Origin: Acholoe squamosa
Taxonomy: Eukaryota > Annelida > Polychaeta > Phyllodocida > Polynoidae
Direction: 5' to 3'
DNA: 64,000 nucleotides
NCBI GenBank assembly: GCA_949317995.1
Contig: OX439038.1
Coordinates: 36,213,113 to 36,277,112, forward strand
The notes beneath the pieces were generated by a model. The model made no database searches, had not been told where the DNA came from, and saw only the letters and a program-made list of their open reading frames with translations. Positions 22,250-33,841 of the stretch are shown here, in pieces; positions within the stretch are counted from its first letter, which is position 1; every line of letters begins with the position of its first letter. The position numbers and the translations under genes were made by a program.

Positions 22250-23072
22250 GTGGTTGTAGACACCCGGAAGGTTGGGGAAGCCAATACAACAGGTACCCAG
22301 GGAGCACAGGGGAAACCCAGTACCGGTAACGAGGTAGGCGGTTATTTTTTAGGCAGGGTTGGTAGTGCCCACCTACCCCCGGGTCATCCTTGTCTGGAAT
22401 TCCTTAAAGGATGTGGATTGACTCCAGGTGTGAACAATGACGTTCCGATTGTCACGGACACGCCCTCCTTACTAAATGGAAGGCGGTGGTATGTTTGCCT
22501 CACTGTTAACGGAAGATCCGCTGAATTTCTCGTTGATACGGGTGCTAGCCACTCCTGTTTTTCCAAGAGGTTCTATGATCTTATACCGAATGAACATGAT
22601 ACTCTCATATCGGGAGGAGCATTCGTCAACAGTCTGCGGCACAGCGTCTGGGTGAGGCAGCACGATAAAGAGGGGCCTTGAGCCACGAGCAGTGTCTCAC
22701 TGCTACGAGCCATGTCCCACTGCTACAAGCAGACTCCCAAACACACGCACGCGCACACTCACATTCACACGCACACACACGCGCAAATTAAGTTTGAGAA
22801 AAGAATGGACTAAATGTCTGATAACCAATGAGGCAGTCCCATGAGGCCTACGGCCTTAGGACGTTAAACAAATCAATCAATCAATCAATCATATCGGGAG
22901 GAAATGCTCAGATGGCCGATGGCAGTACTATGCAAACGTATGGTAGAACTTGTGTGCAATTGCAATTGGATGGAATGCATGACTATGTCATGAGTGCCAC
23001 CGTTGCGGATATATCAGATGAGGGGATACTCGGGTTGGATTTCGCATCCCTGTATGGGGTGGTGTTAGAGCC
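22250..23072 (+). pseudogene. E2 protease region
   Basis: The aspartic protease motif LVDTGASHSC is near 22530-22560 and the GILGLDFASLYG motif near 23020-23055. Between them sits a LINE insertion with a clear target duplication. The region corresponds to 11960-12250 of E1. Fossil. Confidence 0.8.
22607..22902 (+). mobile_element. LINE copy 1 (5'-truncated 3' end) with 12-bp target duplication
   Basis: Only the 3' untranslated end is present (about 22619-22890). It contains CACTGCTAC-type hairpin repeats, a CA-rich stretch, the sequence CCTACGGCCTTAGGACGTTAA and an (AATC)n tail. ATATCGGGAGGA flanks it on both sides (22607-22618 and 22891-22902), a clean target-site duplication from target-primed reverse transcription. 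It splits the protease part of E2. Confidence 0.9.
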
Positions 23073-23132
23073 ACCCTCACACTGCACGGGAACGCACTAA
23101 AGGTAGAAAAGGAGGTCAAATTCTTTGGACTC

Positions 23133-24437
23133 GTGTTTGATAGCATTCTTGCTTTCAAACCCCATATCGAATACCTCCGGAAAAAATGCCAGAAGGCCAT
23201 GAACCTCCTGAAGATGCTTTCCCACTCAGACTGGGGAGCGGACCGGGAGATTCTGCTGACTCTCTATCGGACGTATATCCTGTCTCGCCTGGACTATGGA
23301 TCAGTGGTGTATGCATCAGCTGCAAGGTCCTACTTGGATTGGCTAAAACCTATCCAAAACCAGGGCCTACGGCTCTGCATGGGAGCATTCAGATCATCAC
23401 CGGCAAGTAGTCTCTGCGTTGAGGCAGGGGTTCCACCACTGGATCTGCGATGGAGCAAGCTGTCCCTGCAATACGCCATCAGAATCAAGGCAAATGAGAG
23501 AAACCCCACCCACGATACCATCTTCTACGAGGACCACAGCGTCTTTCGTAGAAACAAGAACGTGGCAAAGCCTTTCTCAGTAAGGGTGAGAACCCTGATC
23601 AGAGAGGCCCGAATTCCCATCACAAAGGTCATGAAGGAAGGACCTGCCAAGTCCCCTCCTTGGGAACAGGCAGAAGCCAAGATCCTTTTTGACCTGAGCA
23701 AACACAAGAAAAGCGAAACTGAAAACAAGGTGTACTTGGAGAAATTGGCAGAAGTCTGCCATTGCCATCAAATGTATACTGAGGTGTACACTGATGGCTC
23801 CAAGGACGGAAACTGAGTAGGCTTTGCGGCTTGTACACCCTTCGGAGTCCGCAAAGGAGCACTACATGGAAGGAGCAGCATCTTCACTGCAGAAGCGCAT
23901 GCCCTCCTAAGTGCACTGGAGTGGATGAAGGTGTCTACGTGCAATGCCTTCATCATATTCTCTGACTCGAAGTCATGCCTGCAAACTCTATGCCAGCATG
24001 ACCCACGAAACCCAGTGGTGCAGCAGATGAAACAATCTATCTCGCACCTGACTCAAGCCCAGAAAGAGGTCACCCTCTGTTGGCTCCCCAGCCACATTGG
24101 GATAGAGGAGAACGAAGCTGCAGACCATGCAGCTAAGAAAGCCCTGAGGCAGGAACCCGGCTTGGCTCCCATCCCCTCTTCAGATCTGCTCCCTATGGCC
24201 AAGGAGTTCATAAAGAAAGAGTGGCAGAAAAGATGGAGTTCTGACCACAACAACAAGCTCAGAGCCATCGAACCTTCGATTGGCAAAGAGCATGACCACA
24301 CTGGCCTGACCAGGAGGGAATCGACAAGACTGACCCGTCTTCGGATAGGTCACTCACTGCTGACTCACGGACACCTCATGAAGGGTGAAAAACTTCTGAC
24401 CTTCCTCAGGGAAGTGAAGATGTTCGAGAAGCTCTGA
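23133..24437 (+). pseudogene. LINE copy 2 reverse transcriptase C-terminus and RNase H
   Basis: The reading frame starts within the RT thumb (FFGLVFDS, TYILSRLDYGSVVYASA, CVEAGVPPLDLRW) and passes into RNase H (VYTDGSKDGN, FTAEAHALLSALEWM, FSDSKSCLQTL, WLPSHIGIEENEAADHAAKKAL). It shows the catalytic Asp, Glu, Asp and the SHIG...NEAAD block. A TGA stop interrupts the RNase H at about 23814-23816, just after DGSKDGN, and the same frame continues after it. The C-terminal RLRIGHSLLTHGHLM block is typical of I-type LINEs. The copy is dead: 5'-truncated and with this stop. Confidence 0.85.
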
Positions 24438-24639
24438 AGCGGGGGGGAAACACCTCCCCTCAATTATCGGTCAGGTGGGCTGGGGGAATGATCCTCCGGC
24501 CCAGCTGGAAGAGTAATCTTGCAGCTAGGTTGGAAAGTGGCTCTCTATACTCGTCAGTCCGTGGTAAGCTGGCCCGATTGGTATAGAACCACGACTGTCC
24601 GGCCGGTGTCAGGATGATGGACCTGTCAGATGATGTGTC

Positions 24640-24777
24640 AACAGTCTGCGGCACAGCGTCTGGGTGAGGCAGCACGATAAAGAGGGGCCTTGAGCCACGA
24701 GCAGTGTCTCACTGCTACAAGCAGTGTCTCACTGCTACGAGCCGTGTCCCACTGCTACAAGCAGACTCCCAAACACA
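24640..24777 (+). repeat. Hairpin repeats in LINE 3' region
   Basis: Tandem units of about 20-25 bp of the form AGCAGTGTCTCACTGCTAC(A/G)AGC occur here. AGCAGTG and CACTGCT pair around a 3-nt loop. The same block is in copy 1 (22680-22740) and copy 3 (55405-55460), with different unit numbers. Confidence 0.75.
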
Positions 24778-25062
24778 TCTCATGCTACATTGTCAGGCAA
24801 CCAAGAGAAGCAGGAAGAAATTCCTGAAAAATCCAACGACAATGAACAGTGTTTTCCACAGCACTGGAAACAAGGAGATTCTTGATTTCCTGCGGGAAGC
24901 CAAGCTCTTTGACAAAATATGAAAAACAAGGAAGCCTGATCCTATCAGGCAATGCCCTATAAGTAAATAGGGAAAAACAGAAAAGAAATGAAACATAGTC
25001 TCTCTGCTAAATTTTAACTACTATTAGCGGAGGTTAAATCAACCAAACCAAACCAAACCAAA
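24778..25062 (+). mobile_element. Second LINE subfamily, 3' end nested in LINE copy 2
   Basis: This fragment encodes the last residues of a related ORF2 (CQATKRSRKKF, MNSVFHSTGNKEILDFLREAKLF), then a different 3' untranslated region ending in an (AACCA)n-type tail. It interrupts the CA-rich stretch of LINE copy 2; short CACAT-like sequence occurs on both sides. It must be younger than copy 2. Confidence 0.75.
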
Positions 25063-25214
25063 TCCCACATGCACATGCACGCGCACACACACATTCACAC
25101 GCACACACACATGCAAATTAAGTTTGAGAAAAGAATGGACTAAATGTCTGATAACCAATGAGGCAGTCCCATGAGGCCTACGGCCTTAGGATGTTAAACA
25201 AATCAATCAATCAA

Positions 25215-26532
25215 CAATCAGGAGTGTTGAGTGTGAAATACCCATATCCTGTAAAAGTTAGATGTGTATTGAAACAAGTAAGTAGTATGGCTAGTGTGGC
25301 ACACACTGTCCGAATTCCCGCAGGTGTAGCCTGTGATGTGCTCTTAAGGAGCGATCCTGTGATGCGCAATAAGCCTGCAGTGATAGAACCGGATGTAGTT
25401 ACTTTGTCGAGTATCGGATTAACTTCCGTAGATACAATGGTAGCAAATGCATCCTGGGCAGTAGTACCGGTCTCCAACACGGGGAACGCTACTATCTACT
25501 TGAAAAAGGAAGCTACATGGGGTAGCGGATAACGATGATATCTCGGATGACTTACTAAAGTTGTATGAAGAAACTTCATTAGAGAATCCGGAACATCTGA
25601 AAGAGTTTTATGATTTGCTCCATCAGTATAGAACTGCCTTTGCCAAACCCAGTGAAAAATTGGGTATGACAACTAAGGTAGTACATAAAATAGATACTGG
25701 AGAAGCAGAACCGTTTAAAATATGTTATAGATGGTTACCTTTAGTGAAGAAGAGAGTAGCTGAAGAAGAAATAAATAAGATGTTGGAACAAGACGTAATA
25801 GTCCCATCCAATAGTCCATAGAGTAGTCCTGTGTGCATGGTAACCAAAAAAGATGGTACTATCCGATTCTGTATAGATTACAGAAAGTTAAATGGAGTAA
25901 CGAAAAAGAATTCCTATCCATTCCTGAGAATAGATGAAACCATTGACTCTTTAGGAGGCAATAGTTGGTTTTGTACCCTAGATTTACAATCAGAATATTG
26001 GCAAGTGGGAATGAAACCAGCCGATATGGAGAAAACAGCATTTTCGAGTCATATTGGATTATTCCAATATAACGTAATGCCTTTTGGCTTGTGCAATGCA
26101 CCAGCTACATTTGAAGCAATGATGGAAACTCTCCTGAGTGACCTATTGTGGAAAAAGTGTCTTGTTGTATATCTTGACGATGTAATAGTCTTCGGAAAGA
26201 CATTCGAAGAATGTTCTAATAATCTTAAAATGGTATTAGAACAAGTTATTTCTAATGGTCTCAAACTGAAACCTAAGAAATGTAATATGTTCAGGAAGTC
26301 CATAAATTATTTGGGCCGTATCATTTCAGATGAAGGAATAAAAGCTGATCCGGAGAAAATAGAATCAGTTACGAATTGGAGTAGACCTAACTCACCTAAA
26401 GAAGTGAGATCATTCTTAGGCTTCTGTTCCTATTACCAGGAATTCATCCCTAATTATTCTAGAGTCAGTTACCCTTTACAAATATTAGCTAATTGGACTC
26501 CAGGATGTACCAAGGATAAATTTCCTTGGACG
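25215..26532 (+). pseudogene. E2 protease end and reverse transcriptase
   Basis: Sequence after LINE copy 2 continues with the protease-RT connection (AHTVRIPAGVACDVLLRSDP) and the RT: MCMVTKKDGTIRFCIDYRKLN, LDLQSEYWQVGM, FGLCNAPATFE, VYLDDVIVFGK (near 26167-26199), and the thumb region INYLGRIISDEGI and VRSFLGFCSYYQEFIP. It closely matches E1. Element B is inserted just after the thumb. Broken, several breaks. Confidence 0.88.
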
Positions 26533-26630
26533 TGTAGTGGTTCGTCTCGTTAAGTTAGATTAAGTAATCATAATGAAGAGAGAGAAAGTTTCCGGGTAGG
26601 CAACCAAACTTTTATTTCATAGCTTATGTT
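26533..26630 (-). repeat. Partial LTR of element B (outer edge)
   Basis: This is the end part of the B LTR, matching 26924-27021. On the minus strand it ends in ACCACTACA and abuts the GACG target duplication. Confidence 0.75.
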
Positions 26631-26923
26631 GACCAAATTGAGCGGGTCTTTTGTGCATAGGTGCAGGTTTCAAAGTACCTCCTGGCATGAATAAGGAATC
26701 TCCAAATTCTTCCAGTTCATCGTGTAAGTTTTTTCTTACATCCGCTAACCCATCAGGGTAGTGTTCCTGTGGATCTCTCCACTCCGTACCTTGGGATGGT
26801 GACTTGATTTCACCATCTTCCATCGGGGAATTTAGCTCATGATTTGGGCCATTTCCCCTAACTGGGCTCAGCTCAGTCATTTCTGACTGCGTTTACCCGA
26901 AGACCAACTGGTCACGGCACCAG
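26631..26923 (-). pseudogene. B gag N-terminal piece and primer-binding site
   Basis: On the minus strand a short coding piece starts MTELSPVRGNGPNHELNS and resembles the corresponding region near 48350-48560. The sequence TGGTGCCGTGACC (minus strand, 26910-26922), one base from the LTR, is the primer-binding site, pairing with the CCA end of some tRNA that I cannot name. Fossil fragment. Confidence 0.65.
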
Positions 26924-27336
26924 TGTAGTGGTTTGTCGCGTTAAGTTAGATTAAGTAAACGAAGAGAGAGAAAGTTTCCGGGTAGGCAACCGAGCTTTTA
27001 TTTCATAGCTTATGTTACATACGATCACGGCCTCAGAGGACTACATGCTGCTAGGGCATTCGGTTACCCTTTCGGGTAACGACCTGGTTGAGCAGTGGGT
27101 AAAACCACTACTGGAGAAATTGGGGTAGAACCAGCCTTATATAGGGGAAAAGCCCGCGAAACTCAGACCGGCCACGTGACGTGTGGCGGACGAGTGGTAG
27201 GCCCCCTGGTGTAATGGATACGAACCCAGAGGCAGGTGCTGCCACCTGCCATCCGGATTCCCCCACTACACCCGAAGACCTAGGTCTGAGTTCCACGGGT
27301 ACATGAACGTATAAGTGTAAATACCATACCCCTACA
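26924..27336 (-). repeat. LTR of element B (413 bp)
   Basis: On the minus strand it runs from TGTAGGGGTATGG to ACCACTACA, with a TATA box (TATATAAGG, plus-strand 27135-27143) and an AATAAA signal further on. It is preceded by the polypurine tract AAGGGGGGCAG (27337-27347, minus). It matches 48614-49032. Confidence 0.85.
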
Positions 27337-28662
27337 CTGCCCCCCTTAGACAATAACTTGGGGGTAATTAAACCACAGTGTATAAATAACCTAGTAAGTG
27401 ATTGTTTACAATACTAAAAAGGGGTATTAATTACACTTGCTCGATGTGAAATAGGCTATAGTATGAGACTATCCTATTTCTGAAAAATTATACAATAATA
27501 GCATTGAGTATCGTTCATTTCATTTCCACCAGTAACCATAACAACCACATATGATAAATATAAATATCACAGATTATATTAACATTTGACAACAGTAGAG
27601 TCCTGAAAAGGACCGGTGGTTGTAATTATTAATCGTATGACAGTTATTAAACCCTGAAAAAAAAAATTTCGACTTTTTAAATTAACAACTTTGTCCACTT
27701 TTAAAGTGAACTTAACAATAACGATCAGATATGAATAATCATTCTGATTCCATATGAACACAATAAGGTATTAACCTGAGTAATATAATACTAAGTTTAG
27801 AGAAATCCGTTGGACCTTCTCTATTTTATAGAAAAATATTTATATATTTGAGACGTAGCTCAATTTATACCTTAGTGTTTGATATTTACAAAGTACAGAA
27901 GAAGTATAGTCTCTTAAATATGTTGAGACCAGGAATGACCTATCTAGACAGTTATAGGTCTAGTCCTACCTTAAATAACCTTTAGGATACGCAGATCCAG
28001 TATGTTTATAGGTAAGTACCTTTATATAATAATATACCTTTATAAAAGATATTAGAGTTATAAATACAGTTTTACATGCAATACAATACTATTAACAAAG
28101 GTCTGTGTTTCTTGGTAGGAGAACATAAGTGGAGCCGGATGCTGCTGATGTCTTGGTATGGGCGAGCTGAACCCTGATGCCTGAAGTGCTATGTTTAGTC
28201 CAGGAATTTGTAGATTTTGGGCAAGCTGAACCCTGATGCCTGAAGTGCTATAGAAGAATATGTTGATGGGCGTAGCTAAACCCTGTTGCCTGTAGTGCTA
28301 GCTAACTGGAAGTAGTAGTAGATTCAGTTGTAGACTATTGATGGACTTTATGGGCGCAGATAAACCTGGATGCCTGTAGTGCTAGCTGACAAGTAGTAGT
28401 AGTAGTGTAGTAGTAAATCTGGTTGTAGTTTAGAGTCCATATTAACATATTCCGGTATTAAAGGTCCATAGTTCAATAATAGGCAGTCATTATGTAATAG
28501 CACAGCACAATTATAATATTGACAGCATTCGTACTCCTTCTCCAAGGTGACTTGTTTTTTTCTGCTTCCAGTTTCCGGATAAGGGTACAGTTTTATACCC
28601 GAATCGATGCAGGTTGGATAAAAAAATAAATTCTCATCCAACAATACATAGGTAATAACACC
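27337..28662 (-). other. B AT-rich 3' non-coding region
   Basis: About 1.3 kb between the third gene and the LTR. It is AT-rich with no supported coding sequence. It contains the polypurine tract at its LTR edge and a four-unit dispersed repeat at 28155-28390. Confidence 0.6.
28155..28390. repeat. Four-unit degenerate repeat in the B 3' region
   Basis: Units of the form GGGCGAGCTGAACCCTGATG followed by CCTGAAGTGCTA start near 28159, 28218, 28267 and 28351. They differ by a few bases and are separated by 15-50 bp of unrelated sequence. Confidence 0.75.
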
Positions 28663-31600
28663 TCAGGACACACAACTATGTCCGACCTTCATGCAACAGT
28701 TTTCACTGTTCCATGTTCTCCTCGGGTGGCTGGTTTGTGGCTGTGGCTGAACAAGAGCTACACCAGCTCCATCCGTAGGTACAGCCAATGCAGGGACAGG
28801 TGGTGTTAATTTCACCTTCTGGCATGCTTCGAACAAGGTCAAAGCATGTCCAGGTGTGCCGTCCCAGTTATCCATGATAACTCCAAAAACCTTGAAGAAC
28901 TTTTGTTGGTTCTTCATGTTCGTTGCTCGTTCCAGGTCGAGCATCTGAGAAGCTGTTTCCTTCTCGGATAAGGCCTCTTGCCGCAGATTAGCAGCTTCCT
29001 GCTTCTCTTTGGCAACATCAGCCTTTATCTGAGTAGAGATTCGGTTGATCTCTGACTTCTGGATCGCATCTATGCACTGGAGAGTGCTTGACACGGTCCG
29101 ACGGTACATGTCCAAATGGAGGTTTTCCAAGTGGTGCTGCAACATCTCAAATTGCTTGGTTTGAATGGTACAAGACAATTTGTTCTCCTTCTTGAATAAG
29201 GTCTCCACAGTCTGGATCATCTTAGGCCGATGAACCACAGCACCAGGTCGGGGTACCTGACCCTGAGGCTTTGGCTGCGAACCAGACCCACTCGCAGTGA
29301 CAGCTACTTGCGTATGCGAAGAAGCAATCGCAGTAGTAGCCACACTCGCGGTGGTCGTAGGAGGGCCTTGGTTTGGTAGTCCCTGGGCTAGGGGCAACCA
29401 CGACAATTCCCTTCTAAGGTCTGTAACCGTCAACAATGGTGCGGGTGGACGTTGTCTCACCATAGCACTCATTGTAGGTCGTGGAGCTTGACCTCCTCCT
29501 GCGGGCAGTTCCTGCTTGACCCTCCCGTACTGATCAAAGATTTGCATCTGTGGTCCGGGTGGGCCCATAGCAGGGTACTGCTTCAGGTCTCTGACATTCA
29601 AAGGCGCATGTGTTCGGGAGGGTTGACCACCCACTGACACCAAAGAATGTCGGGTTCTTTGCACCACCTTGTGGGGCTGGTGCTCATCCATAGTTGGAAG
29701 GAGTTCCAGTAGGAGAAGGAAGATGTGGCTTCTTCCGTCCCCCATTTGTCTGTTTCTCTAGCGCTTCCAGTGGTGACCTGGATTGGCTAGGAGATCCGGA
29801 CGCCTGTCTCTTCCTATCTGCCACCGAGGGTCCCTGACGGTAATCCCTGCAGCTTCGGATTTGTTCTCCGGATGGAGTTACATAAGCCCCACCTCGGCGG
29901 CGGGCCTTATTACTCCTCCATTCATTCAACAAATCGTACTCCTCCTGAGCATATTCCAATTTGCCAGACCCGGGAGTCTGGGCAAACCGAGCCTTCAGCT
30001 TCTGGTTAGTACCAGGAACCGTTGGCGCAAACTGCTTCGTACTCGGTGTGAGAGAAGCAAGTTTCTCGGCATTGAGGCTCTTAAGGTTGCCAGAGCTCAG
30101 AGTGAATTTTCATCACTCTATCTATGGCTGCCTCCAGACCCTCTCCATGCGAAGTCACATAGTGCCGGACAATGTCTCCACGTCGGGGAGTGACACATCC
30201 TGTGCATTTAGCACATTTCTTGCCAACTTCTCGATCGCAGACATATTCTGGCCTCTGGTGCATGTGAACCTCCACGAGATGACGAAGGAACTCGTCTTTC
30301 TCGATGAAGAATTCAACCTCACCTTCACTCTGAGTACAACGTTGAAAGGGACAATCCTTGCGATCCTCCCCATAGTACTCGTCCAGAGCAAACTTTAGTT
30401 TACCCTTCTGGTCATAGTTGTACAGGCCATTGGGTGAATTCTTAATGAATTCCCAATAAATCCAGTACATATTGGCCGGTTTCCTGTCAGAGAGCTTCTT
30501 GCGAAGCCACTCCTCCATATCCTCACGCCTCTCACAGGTGATCCGAGGGGGTAGCCTCCATACAGATTTGCTCCCCTTCAGGTGTCCCCTGTGTAGAGGA
30601 ATGAAGTCTGCAAAGTTGCTATTGGCATTCTCCCAGATAGCAGCCTCTTGCTCGTCGGTCGGAGTGACATCCACAACTGGGTCAACCGGCTCCTCTCCCT
30701 CAGGGTCAGATGGTACATCCACAGGTTGCACAACAGGTTGTTGACCTGTGAGAACCTGGGCTGCGGCATCTTGAGCGTCTCCACTCAAATCGGCCATTAC
30801 GTCGTGTAGTTTGACGATTGGCACACCGAGCTCAACCTTTACGGTTGAGACAGCCTGTTCAACTTCCGGAGTTTCGGGTTGAACGTCTACCTCGATAGGT
30901 TCAGGTTTACGTTGGTTAACCTTCTTCTTATTCCGTCTGCGGAATCTGCCATTAGTAGAGGTGCCAGGCTCGGATGCATCCGTCTCGTTGCCGGAGACAT
31001 CCGAAGCCTTAGCTCCCTTCTTATTGGACGAGCGTGGGGACACCCGACGGGTTTGGGTACTGTCGGCCACACTCGTGCTGGTAGAGGGTTCGGTTCCCGA
31101 CCGCTTCCCTTTACCTTTATTCTTATTCCTTTTACCCTTTCCACTAGCTGTTTTCCCTGTCTTCTGTTCAGTCTTCGTAGGGGTAGACTGAGCAGTTTTA
31201 GGGGAACCATCTGCACCAGGTGGAGCCTCCTCAGGCACTTCTGCTGTATCTCCCAAAGTAGGAGTTTCAGCAGAAGACATGAGACGCTCCATCCGATCAG
31301 CCATTTTGGCCGTTACCTGCACGGGTGCTGGCCCGGGGACAAGCTCTGGGTGCGCCAGTGCATACTGCCTCTCCAATAGACATACTACGAGGTCTTGTAT
31401 CACCCCGAGTCTGTCTAGTGGAGACACACCAATCCGGGCCTCCTCTGCCTCAATGGTTTGAGACGTAATGGGGACCCCTGGACAGTAATCCACAACAGTG
31501 TTACCTGCTGCTTCATACTCTTCCGCTGTTCCTAGCATTAGGATCTGGTCTCTATCTATGTACCTAGAGACCTCATCAGCCTTGACACCGGTGTAACCCG

Positions 31601-32357
31601 TTTTGTCAGACACATAGGAAGGCCTATAGAAGATTTTCCTTCGGAAAGCCATTTCTGCGTCCCAGACGGCTTTACGGAACCATAAATGGACTACCAGTCC
31701 TTTGGCCATCTGATGGTAATCCACCAGCCAGGCTTCCGGAAAGGTATTAGCCCATTGCGGATGAGCACATTCCCAGATTGCGTTGACAACACGCTCGTCA
31801 ACTTCTCTGGGCATCCCATAACAGGTGGGTATCAGCATTTCCTCAGAAATAGCTAACATCCGTCCGTCATAGAGACCGGCTACATCATGCCACTCAGGAC
31901 TGTCTGGTAGGGGTAGCTCTAGGTACATTGGCCTGTCAACCGGAGAAGCAGGTCCCAAAGCACTGGATGAGGTACTCCCACCCAGACGAGGCGGTAGTTG
32001 AGGGGGAGGTGGCATTAGAGCCCTGTCGTGAGACTGAACTCCTGCCAGCTCTCCACTCAAACTTTCGGATGGAGGGGCTACATAAGGCTCACCTACATCA
32101 ATTGATTGCTGAACACTACGGCGTTCAGGACTCACTTGCCTGGAGTTATCGGATGCGTCATAGAACGATTCTATGTTGCTATCGTCTACTCCAGAGAAGT
32201 ACTGATCAACATTCATTTGTTGATCCAATTGGTCACAATCAGCATCGTATTGCTGATCGTCGTATGTATAAGTGGGACTCTTGGGAGAACCACTTCCATA
32301 CTCCGGCAGGGTGCTAGCACCGGCACCACCGCCAAGGCGGACGGCCTCTTCTGCCAT
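28663..32357 (-). pseudogene. B third gene: MAEE zinc-finger/coiled-coil protein
   Basis: The gene starts MAEEAVRLGGG at 32357. The first part is acidic and Ser-rich; then come a conserved block around FPEAWLVDYHQMAKGLVVHLWFR, a Lys/Gly-rich basic stretch (GKGKRNKNKGKGKR), and the paired fingers (CPFQRC...FLRHLVEVHMH; YVCDREVGKKCAKC...IVRHYVTSHGEG). Further down are a Pro/Gln-rich region, a coiled coil and the C-terminal KFFKVFGVIMDNWDGTP, which matches MRVFGVDIDEWDGTP of E1 and E2. The protein is much diverged from E1/E2, so the shared blocks mark constrained parts. No membrane segments. Broken, about two breaks. Confidence 0.75.
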
Positions 32358-32803
32358 CGGCAGAAGTGGCTATTCGGGGATATAATATCCCAATCCACCG
32401 GATAAGCAGTTATGACTGCTTACCCAGTGAAAGGCGGGTGCCTTTTAATGAGGGCACACCTCGAAACACGGCTGTCACAGGCTATCAAACTCCCAAAAGA
32501 GTAAGACCACCCTCGGCCACATCTTCTTCCTTTGCAGGAATAAGACAATATGGCAGGATACTCGAACTTGAAACGCTGCACATGATCAAACCGGCGCCTC
32601 ACGTGACCATTCGAAAATGGGTCAACAACTTTCCCATGTGCCCTTAATTAGGTCACCCGTTCTTACATAAGGACAATACAATACCCGATCGGTCTTCTGT
32701 CTGTACTCATGTCTCAACCATGACAACTCGCTAGGTATTATGGAGTTTATGGATAGCATTGGCATATCCACTGGATTATCCGTCCAAAACCATAGGTACA
32801 TTG
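32358..32803 (-). other. B spacer between integrase and third gene
   Basis: A non-coding interval at the place of the E1/E2 spacer. I see no clear CRE pair here, and similarity to E1/E2 is weak. No gene is supported. Confidence 0.4.
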
Positions 32804-33381
32804 TCATTTTCCAGAAACTCGTGACCGGCTCAAATATACATTGAACAAGGTTACAACATATAACAGTACACAGTACAGGACAACACACTCTTTTATTGAC
32901 CTGGTATCCATAAGAGCCTTTTCCAAGGTCTTCTTAGCCTTAGAAGGACCTTTCCTCTTATTTTTACCTGCGCCTGCCGAGACTTTTTGTATCTTCCCCT
33001 GTTTTCCGGATGTTACGACAGGGGGCACCTCTTCAGGTCTGCAACCTTCCGTGGCCGGGTCCTCGCTTTCGGGTCGGTACCACTTCGAGTTGCTTAACAC
33101 ATGTTCCATTACTTCCAATAGACCATCGCCGTACATTTCGGTGGAGATATCCCTCCCCCTCCATGGGTGTAGTCTCGCTACATTTGACTTGTAACATTTA
33201 CCAAGCTGTGATTTAATAATCACTGTACAATCACTAATAACCTGAGTTATAGTGAAGGGTCCATCCCAATTGCTGGCTAATTTCAGGTTGGCTAGAGGTT
33301 GGTGTAGACGCAAAACTCTATCCCCTAGATTAAAAAATCTAGCTTTTAGACCTGTGTCATAACCAACTTTCTGCCAATGTG
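32804..33381 (-). pseudogene. B integrase C-terminal part
   Basis: The minus strand encodes the last part of integrase: LASNWDGPFTITQVISDCTVIIKS, close to LASNWDGPFTVTQVISDCTVIIKS of E1, then a basic Lys-rich tail (GKNKRKGPSKAKKTLEKAL). The AT-hook of E1 is not obvious here. The Polinton terminus at 33382 abuts it upstream. Fossil part. Confidence 0.82.
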
Positions 33382-33841
33382 AGTAGTATATACATGCAAA
33401 GTCAGCGCAATGCTTCAGCTACTAACTAGGTCATGACCTACTGGTAGACCGGAAGTGACCTAATTTCAACCAATCAGAGGGCTGGATTTGACAGGAAGTG
33501 ACATCATAAGGTCATGACCTAGTTTTTTCGACCAATCAGAGAGCTGGATTCCGTTTGACCTAGTGACCTGACCTAGTTGCATAAATTAAGAGAATTGCGC
33601 AATACCTAGGGTTGACCTACTTGCAAACCGGAAGTGACCTACTAACCTACTTGCAAAAACGTATGCCCTACGTATGAGGGTGTATTGCGCAATGCTTGAA
33701 AGAATTTACACAATACCCATGACTCATGTTCTGATGCAATATTTCTATGCATAGTTATGACTCATTTTTGTTATCTCTCTTCATTTCATACATTAAAATA
33801 AAACACAACTCATTCATTTCACATAACAGATTATATTTTTA
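33382..33841. promoter_or_regulatory. Subterminal site-rich region, right copy
   Basis: This is the inverted counterpart of 9415-9870. It keeps two perfect AGGTCATGACCT palindromes (33428-33439 and 33509-33520), further TGACCT half-sites, two ATTGCGCAAT palindromes (33594-33603 and 33684-33693), ETS-like ACCGGAAGTG and CCAAT boxes. Confidence 0.55.

Larger units (their letters stand above)
23073..25214 (+). mobile_element. LINE copy 2 (I/Nimb-like, 5'-truncated, 2.1 kb)
   Basis: This copy holds the C-terminal part of a non-LTR reverse transcriptase, an RNase H domain and the same 3' end as copy 1, ending in (AATC)n. The RNase H domain places it in the I superfamily rather than in a Jockey or RTE clade. 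It is inserted in E2 between GTGTTAGAGCCA and CAATCAGGAGTG, which are contiguous in E1; no long target duplication is evident. A second, smaller LINE end is inserted in its 3' region (24778-25062). Confidence 0.87.
19938..26532 (+). mobile_element. Ty3/gypsy-type element E2, 5' portion
   Basis: E2 follows the shared LTR and runs through gag, protease and RT up to the point where element B is inserted. It resumes at 49037. The four bases GACG occur at 26529-26532 and again at 49033-49036, so they are the target duplication of the insertion. This portion also holds two copies of a LINE and a smaller LINE inside one of them. Broken, with several breaks; older than everything inserted in it. Confidence 0.83.

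Noticed and set aside
28348-28644. A 98-codon minus-strand open frame in the B 3' region.
   Set aside because: AT-rich, low-complexity composition, no counterpart in E1/E2 and no recognisable motif.
30879-31379. Plus-strand open frames across the B third gene and similar antisense frames elsewhere.
   Set aside because: They are mirror frames of better supported genes and show no motif or conserved start.
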